Shown: positions 38,201-48,716 of the stretch, piece after piece | Position numbering within the stretch: the stretch's first letter is position 1 | How the letters are laid out: each line of letters begins with the position of its first letter | Assembly: GCF_036607905.1 (NCBI RefSeq) | Contig: NZ_CP144555.1 | Coordinates: 62,001 to 126,000, forward strand | Length of the DNA stretch: 64,000 nucleotides | Origin: Streptomyces sp. SCSIO 75703 | Lineage (GTDB): Bacteria; Actinomycetota; Actinomycetes; Streptomycetales; Streptomycetaceae | Direction of reading: 5' to 3' | Translations under genes and position numbers: made by a program | Notes under the pieces: model-generated | Told to the model about the DNA's origin: nothing | Seen by the model: the letters and a program-made list of their open reading frames with translations, nothing else | The model's database searches: none

Positions 38201-38670
38201 ACGAAGACGGGGAAGCCGATGTCGTCGGCGGCGCGGACGAGTTCGTCGACGTCGGTGGAGGGCGCCGAGGAGCCGAGGACGGGGACGCCGGCCTCGCGGG
38301 CGGCGGCGACGGCACGGGCCTTGTTGCCGGTCAGTTCCAGGATCTGGGCGCTGGGGCCGACGAAGGTGATGCCGGCCGCCTCGCAGGCGCGCGCCAGTTC
38401 GGGGTTCTCGGAGAGGAATCCGTAGCCGGGGTAGACGGCGTCCGCTCCCGCGCGCCGGGCCGCCGCGATGATCTCGTCCACCGAGAGGTAGGCGCGCACG
38501 GGGTGCCCGGGTTCGCCGATCTCGTACGCCTCGTCGGCCTTGAGCCGGTGCAGCGAGTTGCGGTCCTCGTGCGGGAAGACGGCGACGGTTCGGGCGCCGA
38601 GTTCGTAACCCGCCCGGAACGCCCGGATCGCGATCTCGCCGCGGTTGGCGACGAGCACCTTGCGGAACAT
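35296..38670 (-). CDS. pyc: Pyruvate carboxylase
   Basis: The protein has 1124 aa, the full length of single-chain pyruvate carboxylase. In order: biotin carboxylase (1–450; ATP-grasp KAVAGGGGRGMRRV, catalytic RDCSVQRRHQKVIE, FIEMNPRIQVEHTVTEEV), carboxyltransferase (about 525–800; FRDAHQSLLATRVRTKD and the metal-binding HLHTHDTTG), an allosteric/linker region, and the biotinyl domain with the EAMKME site (Lys about 1090). It converts pyruvate and bicarbonate to oxaloacetate, the main anaplerotic step. ATG 38670 has AAGGGAT upstream. It is monocistronic. Confidence 0.97.
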   Translation of the reverse strand: MFRKVLVANRGEIAIRAFRAGYELGARTVAVFPHEDRNSLHRLKADEAYEIGEPGHPVRAYLSVDEIIAAARRAGADAVYPGYGFLSENPELARACEAAGITFVGPSAQILELTGNKARAVAAAREAGVPVLGSSAPSTDVDELVRAADDIGFPVFVKAVAGGGGRGMRRVEEPAQLREAVEAASREAASAFGDPTVFLEKAVVEPRHIEVQILADGQGDVIHLYERDCSVQRRHQKVIELAPAPNLDPELRDRICADAVRFARQIGYRNAGTVEFLVDRSGRHVFIEMNPRIQVEHTVTEEVTDVDLVQAQLRIAAGESLADLGLVQENITLRGAALQCRITTEDPANGFRPDTGRISAYRSPGGSGIRLDGGTTHAGTEISAHFDSMLVKLTCRGRDFATAVGRARRAVAEFRIRGVATNIPFLQAVLDDPDFRAGQVTTSFIERRPHLLTARHSADRGTKLLTYLADVTVNKPHGERPALLDPLTKLAAPPEGAPPAGSRQRLAELGPEGFARLLRESPAIGVTDTTFRDAHQSLLATRVRTKDLLAVAPTVAHTLPQLLSLECWGGATYDVALRFLAEDPWERLAALREAVPNICLQMLLRGRNTVGYTPYPTEVTDAFVEEAAATGIDIFRIFDALNDVDQMRPAIDAVRQTGTAVAEVALCYTADLSDPGERLYTLDYYLRLAERIVEAGAHVLAVKDMAGLLRAPAAATLVSALRREFDLPVHLHTHDTTGGQLATYLAAVQAGADAVDGAVASMAGTTSQPSLSAIVAATDHTDRPTGLDLQAVGDLEPYWESVRKVYAPFEAGLASPTGRVYHHEIPGGQLSNLRTQAIALGLGDRFEEIEAMYAAADRMLGRLVKVTPSSKVVGDLALHLVGAGVAPADFEESPDRFDVPDSVVGFLRGELGTPPGGWPEPFRTKALRGRGEAKPVRELSADDRAGLAKDRRATLNRLLFPGPAREFESHRGSYGDTSVLDSKDFFYGLRPGTEYTVDLEQGVRLLIELQAVGDADERGMRTVMSSLNGQLRPIQVRDRAAASEVPATEKADRSDPGQVAAPFAGVVTLAVAEGDRVEAGATVATIEAMKMEAAITAPKAGTVARLAINRVQQVEGGDLLVRLD

Positions 38671-38908
38671 TGATTGATCCCTTCAGCCCTGCCGGTGACG
38701 AAGACCATGGTGTCGGTGGTGTCCCCGGTACGCCATGTGAGCCGGACCACTCCCGGCCCGCCGGGTCCGCCGTCCTGCGGTTACCCGGCGGGCGCCCTTC
38801 CGACCCCTCCCGGCCGCCTGCCGGCCACCGGGGAAGCGGCCGGGGCGCCGGGAAGGGGGCGGGGCGCCTGGGAAGGGGGCGGGGTGACGCCGCGCAGGAC
38901 GACGGGTG

Positions 38909-39160
38909 CTACGGGAGGTCGCCGCGCCAGTCGAAGCGGTGGGCGTCGCCCGGCCGGGGCGCGTAGAGCGCGGAGCCGCCGGGCCCGTAACGGCCCAGTT
39001 CCGTCGCCAGGGCCACCCCCCGCCCGGGGCCCCGGGCGGGCCCGTCGCCGCCGAGGTCCAGGAGCAGGCCGTCCAGTGGTCCGCCGACCAACTGCGCGTA
39101 GACGCGCCCGGCACGCGGGCCCGGGTCCTCGTGGTCGGCGCCGTAGACGCGCCCCCGCAT
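38909..39160 (-). CDS. Small protein of unknown function
   Basis: The protein has 83 aa and starts MRGRVYGADHEDPGPRAG, with a VYAQLVGGPLDGLLLDLGGD core that may be a short beta-sheet domain. ATG 39160 has GAGGAGG five bases upstream and is preferred over ATG 39178, whose context lacks a ribosome site. No domain was recognised. It is monocistronic and lies 238 bases upstream of pyc on the same strand. Confidence 0.6.
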   Translation of the reverse strand: MRGRVYGADHEDPGPRAGRVYAQLVGGPLDGLLLDLGGDGPARGPGRGVALATELGRYGPGGSALYAPRPGDAHRFDWRGDLP

Positions 39161-39444
39161 GAACTCCTCCTCATCCATGTCCCGCACTCTGGCACCCGCC
39201 ACTGACAAACGGGCCCCGCCGGCCGCCCCCGTCGGGCGGGCCGGACGGGGGCGGCCGGCGGCGCGGCCGTCCCGTGCCGCGCCGCCGGCCGCCGTACCAT
39301 CCTGCCCGGGTCCCGGTTACCCGCGCGGGGCTCCGGCACGCGTCCGGAAAGCGCCGCGCGAGGGTGCGGCCCGGCCGTACGGGCGTGATAGACAACGGTG
39401 GTGGGCCCCCGCCCGAGGGCTCGCGCGGCCGACGTGACGACAGG

Positions 39445-40587
39445 ATGGGGCTGCCCGTGCTGCTGAGGACGTTCCGCTGGGCCTTCGCCGTCACCGCGCT
39501 CGGTCTGGTCGCTGCGGTCTTCTACGGGGGGTGGACCGCGCTCGGCGTGGTGGCGATCCTCTCCGTACTGGAGATCTCGCTGTCGTTCGACAACGCGGTG
39601 GTCAACGCCGGGATCCTGAAGAAGATGAACGCCTTCTGGCAGCAGATCTTCCTCACCGTCGGCATCCTGATCGCCGTCTTCGGCATGCGGCTGGTCTTCC
39701 CGGTCGTCATCGTGGCGGTCACGGCCCGGCTCGGCCCCTGGGAGGCGGTGCACCTCGCGCTGACCGACAAGGACCGCTACCAGGAGCTGGTGACCGACGC
39801 GCATCCGGCGATCGCGGCGTTCGGCGGCATGTTCCTGCTGATGATCTTCCTGGACTTCGTCTTCGAGGACCGGGACATCACGTGGCTGTCCTGGCTGGAG
39901 CGTCCGCTGGCCAGGCTGGGCAAGGTCGACATGCTGTCGGTCTGCGTGGCGCTGGTCGTGCTGCTGGTCTCGGCGATGACCTTCGCCACCCACGCCCACC
40001 AGCACGGCGGGGCCACGGTCGACAAGGCCGAGACCGTCCTGATCGCGGGGGTGGCCGGCCTGATCACCTACATGATCGTCGGCGGGCTCTCCGGGTACTT
40101 CGAGGACAAGCTCGAAGAGGAGGAGGAACGCGAGCACGAGGCCGAGGAGGCGGCCGAGCGCGCGGGCAGGCCGCGCTCGGCGACGGCCCTGGCCGGCAAG
40201 GCGGCCTTCTTCATGTTCCTGTACCTGGAGGTGCTGGACGCCTCGTTCTCCTTCGACGGCGTGATCGGCGCCTTCGCCATCACCAACGACATCGTCCTGA
40301 TGGCGCTCGGCCTGGGCGTCGGCGCGATGTACGTGCGGTCGCTCACGGTCTACCTGGTCCGCCAGGGCACCCTGGACGACTACGTCTACCTGGAGCACGG
40401 CGCCCACTACGCGATCGGCGCCCTCGCCGTGATCCTCCTGGTCACCATCCAGTACCAGATCAACGAGATCATCACCGGCCTGGTCGGCGTCGTCCTCATC
40501 GGCTGGTCCTTCTGGTCCTCCGTACGCCGCAACCGCGCCCTCGCCGCCACCGAGCGAGCGGACGACCGCGGCGGCGGACGGGCGTAG
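39445..40587 (+). CDS. DUF475 (TerC-superfamily) integral membrane protein
   Basis: The protein has 380 aa. It contains about nine hydrophobic helices and two repeated acidic helix motifs, LEISLSFDNAVVNAGIL and LEVLDASFSFDGVIGAF, the S/L-F-D-N/G signature of TerC/DUF475 proteins. Between them is an acidic cytosolic loop (EDKLEEEEEREHEAEEAAE). Relatives are linked to metal export and tellurite resistance; Mn2+ efflux is a possible role. ATG 39445 is chosen; GTG 39457 is an in-frame alternative. No partner ter genes are nearby. Confidence 0.88.
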   Translation: MGLPVLLRTFRWAFAVTALGLVAAVFYGGWTALGVVAILSVLEISLSFDNAVVNAGILKKMNAFWQQIFLTVGILIAVFGMRLVFPVVIVAVTARLGPWEAVHLALTDKDRYQELVTDAHPAIAAFGGMFLLMIFLDFVFEDRDITWLSWLERPLARLGKVDMLSVCVALVVLLVSAMTFATHAHQHGGATVDKAETVLIAGVAGLITYMIVGGLSGYFEDKLEEEEEREHEAEEAAERAGRPRSATALAGKAAFFMFLYLEVLDASFSFDGVIGAFAITNDIVLMALGLGVGAMYVRSLTVYLVRQGTLDDYVYLEHGAHYAIGALAVILLVTIQYQINEIITGLVGVVLIGWSFWSSVRRNRALAATERADDRGGGRA

Positions 40588-40657
40588 GGCCCACCGGTCC
40601 GGCGGACGGACGGCGGGGCGACCGGCGGGAACGGCCCCTCCGGGACGGCCCCGCCGC

Positions 40658-40673
40658 CCCCGGCCGGCCGGGG
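40658..40673 (+). terminator. Self-complementary GC palindrome after the DUF475 gene
   Basis: CCCCGGCCGGCCGGGG is a perfect 16-base palindrome 70 bases beyond the stop. It is a plausible terminator, though the loop would be formed from the central bases. Confidence 0.35.
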
Positions 40674-40953
40674 CGCCCCGGCCGTGGCCCCGCGCGGCAC
40701 GGCCCGCCTCCTCGCACACCCGGCCGGCCGGGGAACGCAAGGACGCACATCCGGCCGTCGGCACGGCGTGCCGCGACGGCCGCGGACACCGGACGCCGCC
40801 GTCTGCGCGCCACCGCGTACCGGCCCTTCCCGGGGCAAACCACCGCACATCACCCTGGCCCCCCACCCGTTGATTGCGTGTTCATGTCATACTTGTTGAC
40901 GGCCATTCAACTCCCTTGTCTGACACGACATTTGCCCTGACGCTGGTCCACGA

Positions 40954-40977
40954 CCGCGGACGCAAAGGCGTCCGCGG
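40954..40977 (+). promoter_or_regulatory. Leader hairpin upstream of the subtilisin gene
   Basis: CCGCGGACGC–aaag–GCGTCCGCGG is a perfect ten-base-pair stem with a four-base loop, 81 bases before the ATG at 41059. It lies downstream of the probable promoter, so it would be in the mRNA leader (stabiliser or attenuator). Confidence 0.55.
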
Positions 40978-41058
40978 CCGTGTGCGCGGGCCCCGCGCAC
41001 ATCCCCACAGTCGCGCGCCCCACCCCGGCGCGCGCCGCCAGGAGGAGGACCCCTCGTC

Positions 41059-42267
41059 ATGGCACCACTGCGCAGCAAGAGATTCCGGCTCGGCACCCTC
41101 GCCGGCGCGGCCGTCCTGGCCCTCGGCGGCGGGCTCACCGCCCTGCCCGCCCACGCCGCCCCCGCCGAGGGCACCGTCCTCGCCGCCGACTCGCCCACGG
41201 CGGTCAAGGACAGCTACATCGTCACGCTCCGCTCGGACGCCGGGCTGAAGGCGTCGTCGACGGCCGGCCGGCATCTGGTCGAGCGGTACGGCGGCACGGT
41301 GCGCAAGGCGTTCGGCAGCGCGCTCAACGGCTACACCGCCACCCTCTCCGCGACCGAGGCCCGGCGGCTCGCCGCCGACCCGGCCGTGGCCTCCGTCGAG
41401 CAGGACCAGCGTGTCCGCCTCGCCGACACCACCCAGTCCAACGCCCCCTGGGGGCTGGACCGCATCGACCAGACCTCCCTGCCGCTGTCCGGTACCTACA
41501 CCTACCCGGACAGTGCCGGCGGCGGCGTGACGGCGTACGTCATCGACACCGGTGTGCGCATCACCCACCAGCAGATCAGCGGCCGTGCCTCGTACGGGTA
41601 CGACGCCGTCGACGGCGACACCATCGCCTCCGACGGCAACGGCCACGGCACCCACGTGGCCACCACCATCGCGGGTTCGACCTACGGCGTCGCCAAGAAG
41701 GCCAAGGTCGTGGCCGTGCGCGTGCTCGACAACAACGGCTCGGGCACCACCTCCGGAGTCATCGCGGGCATCGACTGGGTGACCGCCAACCACTCCGGCC
41801 CCTCGGTCGCCAACCTCTCGCTCGGCGGCGGCGCGTCCACCACCCTGGACAACGCCGTGCGCAAATCCATCGCCAGCGGCGTGACCTACGCCGTCGCCGC
41901 CGGCAACAGCAACGCCAACGCCTCCTCCTACTCCCCCGCCCGGGTCACCGAGGCCCTCACCGTCGGCGCCACCACCAGCACGGACGCGCGGGCGAGCTAC
42001 TCGAACTACGGGACCGTCCTGGACCTGTTCGCCCCGGGCTCCTCCATCAAGGCCGGCTGGCACACCAGCGACACGGCGACCAACACCATCTCCGGCACCT
42101 CGATGGCGACCCCGCACGTCGCCGGAGCCGCCGCCGTCTACCTCGCCAACCACACCTCCGCCACCCCGGCTCAGGTCGCCACCGCCCTCGTGAACGGATC
42201 GACCGCCGGCAAGGTGACGAACCCCGGCACCGGATCGCCCAACCGGCTGCTCAAGCTCGTGCCCTGA
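41059..42267 (+). CDS. Secreted subtilisin-like serine protease (S8) with I9 propeptide
   Basis: The protein has 402 aa. The Sec signal ends PAHAAP (about residue 35). The I9 inhibitor propeptide (about 50–118) starts at [10 protein letters not shown] and ends before [15 protein letters not shown]. The mature S8 domain carries Asp163 (AYVIDTGV), His196 (NGHGTHVA), Asn in VAAGNSN and Ser348 ([11 protein letters not shown]). It is an extracellular protease of proteinase-K type. ATG 41059 has an AGGAGGAGG ribosome site. It has no C-terminal domain and is monocistronic. Confidence 0.96.
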   Translation: MAPLRSKRFRLGTLAGAAVLALGGGLTALPAHAAPAEGTVLAADSPTAVKDSYIVTLRSDAGLKASSTAGRHLVERYGGTVRKAFGSALNGYTATLSATEARRLAADPAVASVEQDQRVRLADTTQSNAPWGLDRIDQTSLPLSGTYTYPDSAGGGVTAYVIDTGVRITHQQISGRASYGYDAVDGDTIASDGNGHGTHVATTIAGSTYGVAKKAKVVAVRVLDNNGSGTTSGVIAGIDWVTANHSGPSVANLSLGGGASTTLDNAVRKSIASGVTYAVAAGNSNANASSYSPARVTEALTVGATTSTDARASYSNYGTVLDLFAPGSSIKAGWHTSDTATNTISGTSMATPHVAGAAAVYLANHTSATPAQVATALVNGSTAGKVTNPGTGSPNRLLKLVP

Positions 42268-42303
42268 CCCACTGACGGCAGGCACACCCCGTACCCGCTC
42301 CCC

Positions 42304-42334
42304 CGTGCCCCGGGACCCCGCGTCCCGGGGCACG
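42304..42334 (+). terminator. Terminator of the subtilisin gene
   Basis: CGTGCCCCGGGA (42304–42315) pairs perfectly with TCCCGGGGCACG (42323–42334), 37 bases after the stop. Confidence 0.7.
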
Positions 42335-42472
42335 CCCCTGTGCCCGGCACCACGCCCCCCGTGTGGCGCAACAGCACGAGCGGCAGCACGCACCGCGTGC
42401 CACGGTGAGACCCGGACACCGGAATGCGGCCGGTCAGCGCCGACCGGCCCCGGAGAGAGCGGGGAGACAGCG

Positions 42473-42775
42473 ATGCTGCTCAGCCTTCAGGAGCGCGAGC
42501 GCCTGATGATCTACACGGCGGCCAGACTCGCCCAGGAGCGCCGGGAGCGCGGCCTGAAACTCAACCTTCCGGAGGCCACGGCGCTCATCTCTGCCTTCCT
42601 CCTCGAAGGGGCCCGCGACGGGCGCACCAAGGCCGACCTCCAGGACGCCGGACGCGGGGTGCTGCGCCGGGACGAGGTGATGGACGGGGTCGCCGACATG
42701 CTCTCGCAGGTGCAGGTCGAGGCCACCTTCCTGGACGGGACTAAGCTCATCGCGGTGCAGGGGCCGATCCAGTGA
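42473..42775 (+). CDS. ureA: Urease gamma subunit
   Basis: The protein has 100 aa and starts [34 protein letters not shown] with the [17 protein letters not shown] motif of the gamma subunit. It forms the urease apoenzyme with UreB and UreC (urea to ammonia and carbon dioxide, cytosolic nickel enzyme). ATG 42473 has GGGGAGA upstream. It is the first gene of ureABCFGD and its stop overlaps the ureB start. The 205 bases upstream hold the protease terminator and presumably the operon promoter. Confidence 0.97.
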   Translation: MLLSLQERERLMIYTAARLAQERRERGLKLNLPEATALISAFLLEGARDGRTKADLQDAGRGVLRRDEVMDGVADMLSQVQVEATFLDGTKLIAVQGPIQ

Positions 42776-43186
42776 GCGAGCGCCAGCAGCGGCCGGGGAG
42801 CGGCAGGTCACTGGTGCCCGGCTCGGGCAAGGGCGAGGCGACCGGGCTGGTGCAGCCCGGCGCCGACTCGACGGTGCTGCCCGGTTCCCCGGGGCAGATC
42901 ATCCACGGCAGCGGCACGGTCACCATCAACGCGGGGCGGCCGGTGACCCGGCTCTCGGTGGTCAACACCGCGGACCGCCCGGTCAGCGTCGGCTCGCACT
43001 ACCACTTCGCCGAGGTCAACCCGGCGCTGCGGTTCGACCGGGAGCGGGCCTGGGGACAGCGGCTGAACATCCTGGCCGGCGGCATGGTGCGCTTCGACCC
43101 GGGCGCCACCGTGGAGATCGAACTCGTCCCGCTCGGCGGACGGCGCGTCGTGCGCGGACTGCGCGGCGAGTGCGGGGGGCCGCTCG

Positions 43187-43194
<8 letters not shown>
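42772..43194 (+). CDS. ureB: Urease beta subunit
   Basis: The protein has 140 aa, with a variable Gly/Ser-rich N-terminus (about 1–35) longer than the usual beta chain of about 100 residues. The conserved core follows: [49 protein letters not shown] and [23 protein letters not shown] 42772 is coupled to ureA (GTGA), and the 3' end overlaps ureC by eight bases. The subunit is structural in the urease trimer. Confidence 0.97.
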
Positions 43195-44892
<1,698 letters not shown>

Positions 44893-44896
<4 letters not shown>

Positions 44897-45672
44897 GCGG
44901 CACCCGGCCCCCGGCCGTCGGCGCGGCGGGGCTCCTGATGCTGGCGGACGGCCGTTTCCCGGCGGGCGGCCACGCCCACTCCGGCGGCCTGGAGGCGGCC
45001 GTGGCGGCCGGCCGGGTGCGGGACACGGGCGGTCTGGAGGCGTTCCTGCGGGGCAGGGTCGCCACCACCGGGGCCACCACGGCCGCCTTCGCCGCCGCCG
45101 CGTGCGCCGCGTTCGACGACGGCGCGGAGCGGGGCGGCGACGATCCGGCGGGGGCCGGTGACGGCCCGGTGAAGGGCGGCGACGATCCGGCGGGGGGCGG
45201 GCGCGGCCGGATCGCGGCACTGGACCGGGAGTTCGAGGCCCGTACCCCCTCGCCCGCGCTGCGCGAGACCTCCCGCCGGCTCGGCCGCCAGATGCTGCGC
45301 GCCGCCCGCGCGGTCCGTCCGCACCCGGGACTCACCGCGCTCGCCGACGCGCTGCCCGGCGGCTGGCACCAGCCGGTCGCGCTCGGCGCGGCGGCCCGCG
45401 CCCTCGGACTCGGGCCGGGCGAGGCGGCCTCGGCCGCCCTGCACGACGCGGCGACGGGCCCCGCGACGGCGGCGGTCCGCCTGCTGGGCCTCGACCCGTT
45501 CGCCGTGCACGCGGTCCTCGCCCGGCTGGCGCCGGAACTGGACCGGCTCGCCGTCCGGGCCGCCGGCGAGGCGGACACGCCCGCCGGGCGGCTCCCCTCG
45601 TACGGCGCTCCACTGCTCGACATCGCCGCCGAACTGCACGCCACCTGGGAGGTGCGTCTCTTTGCGTCCTGA
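44893..45672 (+). CDS. ureF: Urease accessory protein UreF
   Basis: The protein has 259 aa. The N-terminus [21 protein letters not shown] is the UreF signature, and later comes [14 protein letters not shown]. UreF bridges UreD and UreG on the apoenzyme during nickel insertion. The start is TTG 44893, overlapping the ureC stop (TTGA); ATG 44938 is a shorter option that would remove part of the conserved region. A Gly/Asp-rich insert (about residues 80–110) is encoded by a 23-base direct repeat and is absent from typical UreF. Confidence 0.9.
45132..45196 (+). repeat. 23-base direct repeat within ureF
   Basis: The same 23 bases occur at 45132–45154 and 45174–45196 (beginning gggcggcgacgatccggcgg). 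The offset is 42 bases, so it duplicates a GGDDPAG-type peptide in frame. Confidence 0.9.
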
Positions 45673-46369
45673 CCCGCACGAGAGCGAGGGAGTGTCCGCC
45701 GCCGGCGGGCCCCCGCACGACCACTCGGAGCCCACCGCCGCCGGCCGGCTGCCGCGGACCCCGGGGCGCCCGCTGCGCATCGGCCTGGGCGGGCCGGTCG
45801 GCTCCGGCAAGACCGCGCTGGTGGCGGCGCTGTGCCGGTCCCTGGCCGGCGAGGCCGAACTGGCCGTGGTCACCAACGACATCTACACCACCGAGGACGC
45901 CGACTTCCTGCTGCGCAACGGCGTGCTGCCCGCCGAGCGGGTCCGGGCGGTGGAGACCGGCTGCTGTCCGCACACCGCGATCCGCGACGACATCTCCGCC
46001 AACCTGGAGGCCGTGGAGGACCTGGAGCGGAGCCTGCCGCCGCTGGACCTGGTGCTGGTGGAGAGCGGCGGCGACAACCTCACCGCCACCTTCAGCCACG
46101 GGCTGGTGCACCACCAGATCTTCGTGGTGGACGTCTCCGGGGGCGACAAGGTGCCCCGCAAGGGCGGCCCCGGTGTCACCGCCTCCGATCTGCTCGTCGT
46201 CAACAAGACCGACCTCGCCGGGCAGGTGGGCGCCGACCTGTCGGTGATGGCGCGGGACGCCAAGGAGAAGCGGGGCGAGCGGCCCGTGCGCTTCCTCTCC
46301 CTCGTCGAGGACCCCGCCGCGCGGGAGGTCACCTCCTGGGTGCGGGAACGCCTGGCCGAGGGCGGCTGA
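45662..46369 (+). CDS. ureG: Urease accessory GTPase UreG
   Basis: The protein has 235 aa. Walker A is [15 protein letters not shown], and the metal-handling motif [13 protein letters not shown] has Cys-Cys-Pro-His in place of the usual C-P-H spacing. [16 protein letters not shown] and VNKTDLA (guanine specificity) are conserved. It delivers nickel to urease with GTP hydrolysis. The start TTG 45662 has GGAGG eight bases upstream and overlaps the end of ureF; GTG 45692 is an alternative. The N-terminal about 35 residues are extra, with a short H/D-containing stretch. Confidence 0.95.
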   Translation: MRPDPHESEGVSAAGGPPHDHSEPTAAGRLPRTPGRPLRIGLGGPVGSGKTALVAALCRSLAGEAELAVVTNDIYTTEDADFLLRNGVLPAERVRAVETGCCPHTAIRDDISANLEAVEDLERSLPPLDLVLVESGGDNLTATFSHGLVHHQIFVVDVSGGDKVPRKGGPGVTASDLLVVNKTDLAGQVGADLSVMARDAKEKRGERPVRFLSLVEDPAAREVTSWVRERLAEGG

Positions 46370-46379
46370 GGGGACGGCC

Positions 46380-47207
46380 GTGACCGCCGCGACGGCCCTG
46401 CTGGCCACCGAACGCGCCCCCGGCCCGGCGTCGGGCCGGGCGGCCACCCGCGTCTGCGTGCTGCGCTCGGGCTGGCCGCTGATGCTGCGCAGCACGGCCG
46501 CGCTCGCCCCCACGCCGGTCACCGACTGGGCCGGCCGGTCCGCCGAGCCGGCCCGGGTCCATCTGGCGGCCGGGGCGGCCGGCCCGCTCGGCGGCGACCT
46601 GCTCCGCCTGGAGGTGCGGGTCGGCGAGGGCAGCGCGCTGGTGCTGGGCGAGATCGCGCCGACCCTGCTGCTGCCGGGGACGTACGGGGAGGAGTCCCGG
46701 CTCGACGTGCGGGTGCGGGTCGACGCCGGGGGGTGCCTGGCCTGGCTGCCCGAGCTGGTGATCGCCGGACGGGACTGCCGGCACCGCACCGACGTGCGGA
46801 TCACGCTGGCGCGGGACGCCCGGCTGGTGATGCGCGAGGAGGTGCTGTTCGGCCGGCACGGGGAGACGCCGGGCCGCTTCCGGCAGCGGATCCGGGTGGA
46901 GACCCCGGCCGGACCGCTCCACGACCAGGAACTGGCGGTGGGTCCCGGGGCGCCGGGCTGGGACGGGCCGGCGGTCACCGGCGGTCACCGTACGGCCGGG
47001 ACCCTGCTGGTCGTCGACCCGGGCGCGGTGTCCGCGGAGCGGGCGCGCGGCGCGCTCGCCGGTCCGGGCACCGCCGTGATGGACCTCGGCGGCGGGGTGC
47101 TGGTGGGTGCCCTCGCGCCGGACACGGCGGACCTGCGGCGGCGGCTGGAGGGGGCGGCGGCCCTGCTCACCGGCGCGGACGCGCCCGTACCGGCCGCCGC
47201 CGGGTGA
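46380..47207 (+). CDS. ureD: Urease accessory protein UreD (UreH)
   Basis: The protein has 275 aa. It follows the UreD pattern: PLMLRSTAALAP, LRLEVRVGEGSALVLGEIAPTLLLPG, LDVRVRVDAGGCLAWLPELVIAGRDCRH. UreD scaffolds assembly of the nickel site with UreF and UreG. GTG 46380 follows GAGGGGACGGCC, ten bases after ureG. It closes the operon. No ureE is present, as in many actinobacterial urease loci. Confidence 0.93.
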   Translation: MTAATALLATERAPGPASGRAATRVCVLRSGWPLMLRSTAALAPTPVTDWAGRSAEPARVHLAAGAAGPLGGDLLRLEVRVGEGSALVLGEIAPTLLLPGTYGEESRLDVRVRVDAGGCLAWLPELVIAGRDCRHRTDVRITLARDARLVMREEVLFGRHGETPGRFRQRIRVETPAGPLHDQELAVGPGAPGWDGPAVTGGHRTAGTLLVVDPGAVSAERARGALAGPGTAVMDLGGGVLVGALAPDTADLRRRLEGAAALLTGADAPVPAAAG

Positions 47208-47216
47208 GGCACCGGG

Positions 47217-48287
47217 TCAGCGGGTGCGTTCGACGCTCCACAGCGGGACGTCCTCGAAGAAGGCGACGGCGTCCGCGCGCCAGCGCGGGCGCCAGCCGGC
47301 GGCGAGGGCGCGGGCCCGCTCGGCGTGGCGGCGCATCTCCCGTTCCATCGCGGCGTCGACCCCGAGGCGTTCGCCGATCTCGCGGACGGCGGCGACCGTC
47401 TCCGGGGTGCAGTGCGGGTCGCCGAGGGCGTCCTCGACCACCCGGCGTTCGGTGCCGCGCGCGGCCTCCAGGAGGCGGACGACGGTGTAGCTGCGCCGGC
47501 CCTCGCGGAGGTCGGCGCCGGTCGGTTTGCCGAGCCGGGCCGCGTCCCCGAAGAGGTCGAGGTGGTCGTCGCGCATCTGGCCGCAGATGCCGACCAGGCG
47601 CGCGTAGGCCCGCAGTTCCCCGTCGTGGGGGGCCGGGTCGGTGCCCGCGGCGAGGAGGCCGAGGCGCAGCGGGGCGAGGACGGAGTAGCGGGCGGTCTTG
47701 TGGTCGGCCACCTGGTGCAGGACCTCCTCGTCGACGGGGCCGGCGAAGTCCCGTTCGAGGTCGGTGATCTGGCCGACGAAGGTGTCGGCGGCGGCGCGGG
47801 TCTGCACCTCGGCCATGGCCCGGCGCAGTGCGGCGGGCAGATCGGCGTCGAGGAGGACGCGCAGGGAGAGGGCGAGGGCGAGGTCCCCGGCGAGGACGGT
47901 GAGGCCCAGCGCGGCGCGGGGGTGGTCGGGGTGGCGGGCGCGGTAGGCGTGGTAGGTGGAGGGGCCGCCGCGTCGGGTGGCGCCGTCGTCGATGAGGTCG
48001 TCGTGGACGAGGCCGTGGGTCTGGAGCAGTTCGATGCTGAGCGCGGCGGCGTCGAGCCCGTCGACGGGGGCGTCGGTGACCAGGCGGGCGGCCTCGTGCA
48101 GCAGGACGACGCGCATCCGCTTGCCGCCGCGCAGGGAGAGGTCGCGCAGCAGCTCCAGGCACTCCGGGGTGAAGCGGCTGAAGGCGGGCGCCTCCAGGGT
48201 GGTGCCGAGGGTGGCGAAGAACTCCTCGAAGACCGCGCGGAAGTGCCGCTCGTACCCGGCGGCGCGGGCCGCGAACTGCTCGGACAT
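47217..48287 (-). CDS. Polyprenyl synthetase (trans-isoprenyl diphosphate synthase)
   Basis: The protein has 356 aa. The first aspartate-rich motif is HDDLIDDGATRR and the second is QMRDDHLDLFGD, with GGKRMR before and KTARYSVLAPLRLG between. It condenses isopentenyl diphosphate with allylic diphosphates; chain length cannot be read with confidence. No phytoene, squalene or cyclase gene is nearby, so its product is not assigned. ATG 48287 has AGGAGG upstream. It converges with ureD with only nine bases between the stops. Confidence 0.93.
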   Translation of the reverse strand: MSEQFAARAAGYERHFRAVFEEFFATLGTTLEAPAFSRFTPECLELLRDLSLRGGKRMRVVLLHEAARLVTDAPVDGLDAAALSIELLQTHGLVHDDLIDDGATRRGGPSTYHAYRARHPDHPRAALGLTVLAGDLALALSLRVLLDADLPAALRRAMAEVQTRAAADTFVGQITDLERDFAGPVDEEVLHQVADHKTARYSVLAPLRLGLLAAGTDPAPHDGELRAYARLVGICGQMRDDHLDLFGDAARLGKPTGADLREGRRSYTVVRLLEAARGTERRVVEDALGDPHCTPETVAAVREIGERLGVDAAMEREMRRHAERARALAAGWRPRWRADAVAFFEDVPLWSVERTR

Positions 48288-48376
48288 GGCGGTGCCTCCT
48301 GCTCCGGGGTGCGGTGCGCCCGAGCAGTGTGCCAGGCCGCGCCCCCGGTCCGGGGCGCGGGTCCCCGCGGACGGCG

Positions 48377-48410
48377 CCGGCCCGGCCCCGGGGTCACGGG
48401 GCCGGGCCGG
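48377..48410 (-). terminator. Terminator after rpmG
   Basis: CCGGCCCGGCCCCG (48377–48390) pairs perfectly with CGGGGCCGGGCCGG (48397–48410) around six bases, 22 bases past the rpmG stop. Confidence 0.75.
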
Positions 48411-48432
48411 TGCGCGGGGCGGGCGGCGCGGG

Positions 48433-48597
48433 TCAGCGTTCCTCGCGGAACGGGACGTGCGCGTCGGCCACCGGGTCGTACTTGGTGAGGATCAGCCGGT
48501 CGGGGTGGGTGAGCCGGTTCTTGCGCGTCACGTAGGTGACGCCGGTCCCGGCGGTCGACCTCAGCCGGACCACCGGGCGTGCGGTGCTGCGGGCCAC
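48433..48597 (-). CDS. rpmG: 50S ribosomal protein L33, cysteine-free (C-minus) paralogue
   Basis: The protein has 54 aa: [34 protein letters not shown] and the ending [16 protein letters not shown]. It lacks the CxxC pairs of zinc-binding L33, so it is the C-minus form that substitutes under zinc limitation. GTG 48597 has GGAAGGAG five bases upstream. Such paralogues are usually Zur-regulated, but no Zur box is evident in the 120 bases upstream, and no other C-minus ribosomal gene is adjacent. Confidence 0.92.
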   Translation of the reverse strand: MARSTARPVVRLRSTAGTGVTYVTRKNRLTHPDRLILTKYDPVADAHVPFREER

Positions 48598-48716
48598 GGG
48601 TACTCCTTCCCGCCCGGTGCGCGGGACCCGGGTGCCGGTCCGCGCGGGCCGGACGGGGTGGTCAACACCGGCGGCCGGTCCCGCATTCCCGGGCCGGGGC
48701 GGACCGCCGTCCCTGG

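Larger units (their letters stand above)
40588..41058. other. 471-base region upstream of the subtilisin gene
   Basis: There is no gene here. It contains the terminator of the DUF475 gene, then an AT-richer patch around 40868–40925 (ttgattgcgtgttcatgtc, atacttgttgacggcc) that is the likely protease promoter, then the leader hairpin listed separately. Confidence 0.4.

Noticed and set aside
42171..42419. Minus-strand 82-codon frame between the subtilisin and urease genes
   Set aside because: It overlaps the protease 3' end and its terminator and has no protein-like features or ribosome site.
48597..48716. Zur box upstream of the C-minus rpmG
   Set aside because: No TGAAAATGATTTTCA-like palindrome is present; the sequence is GC-rich without an AT-rich dyad.
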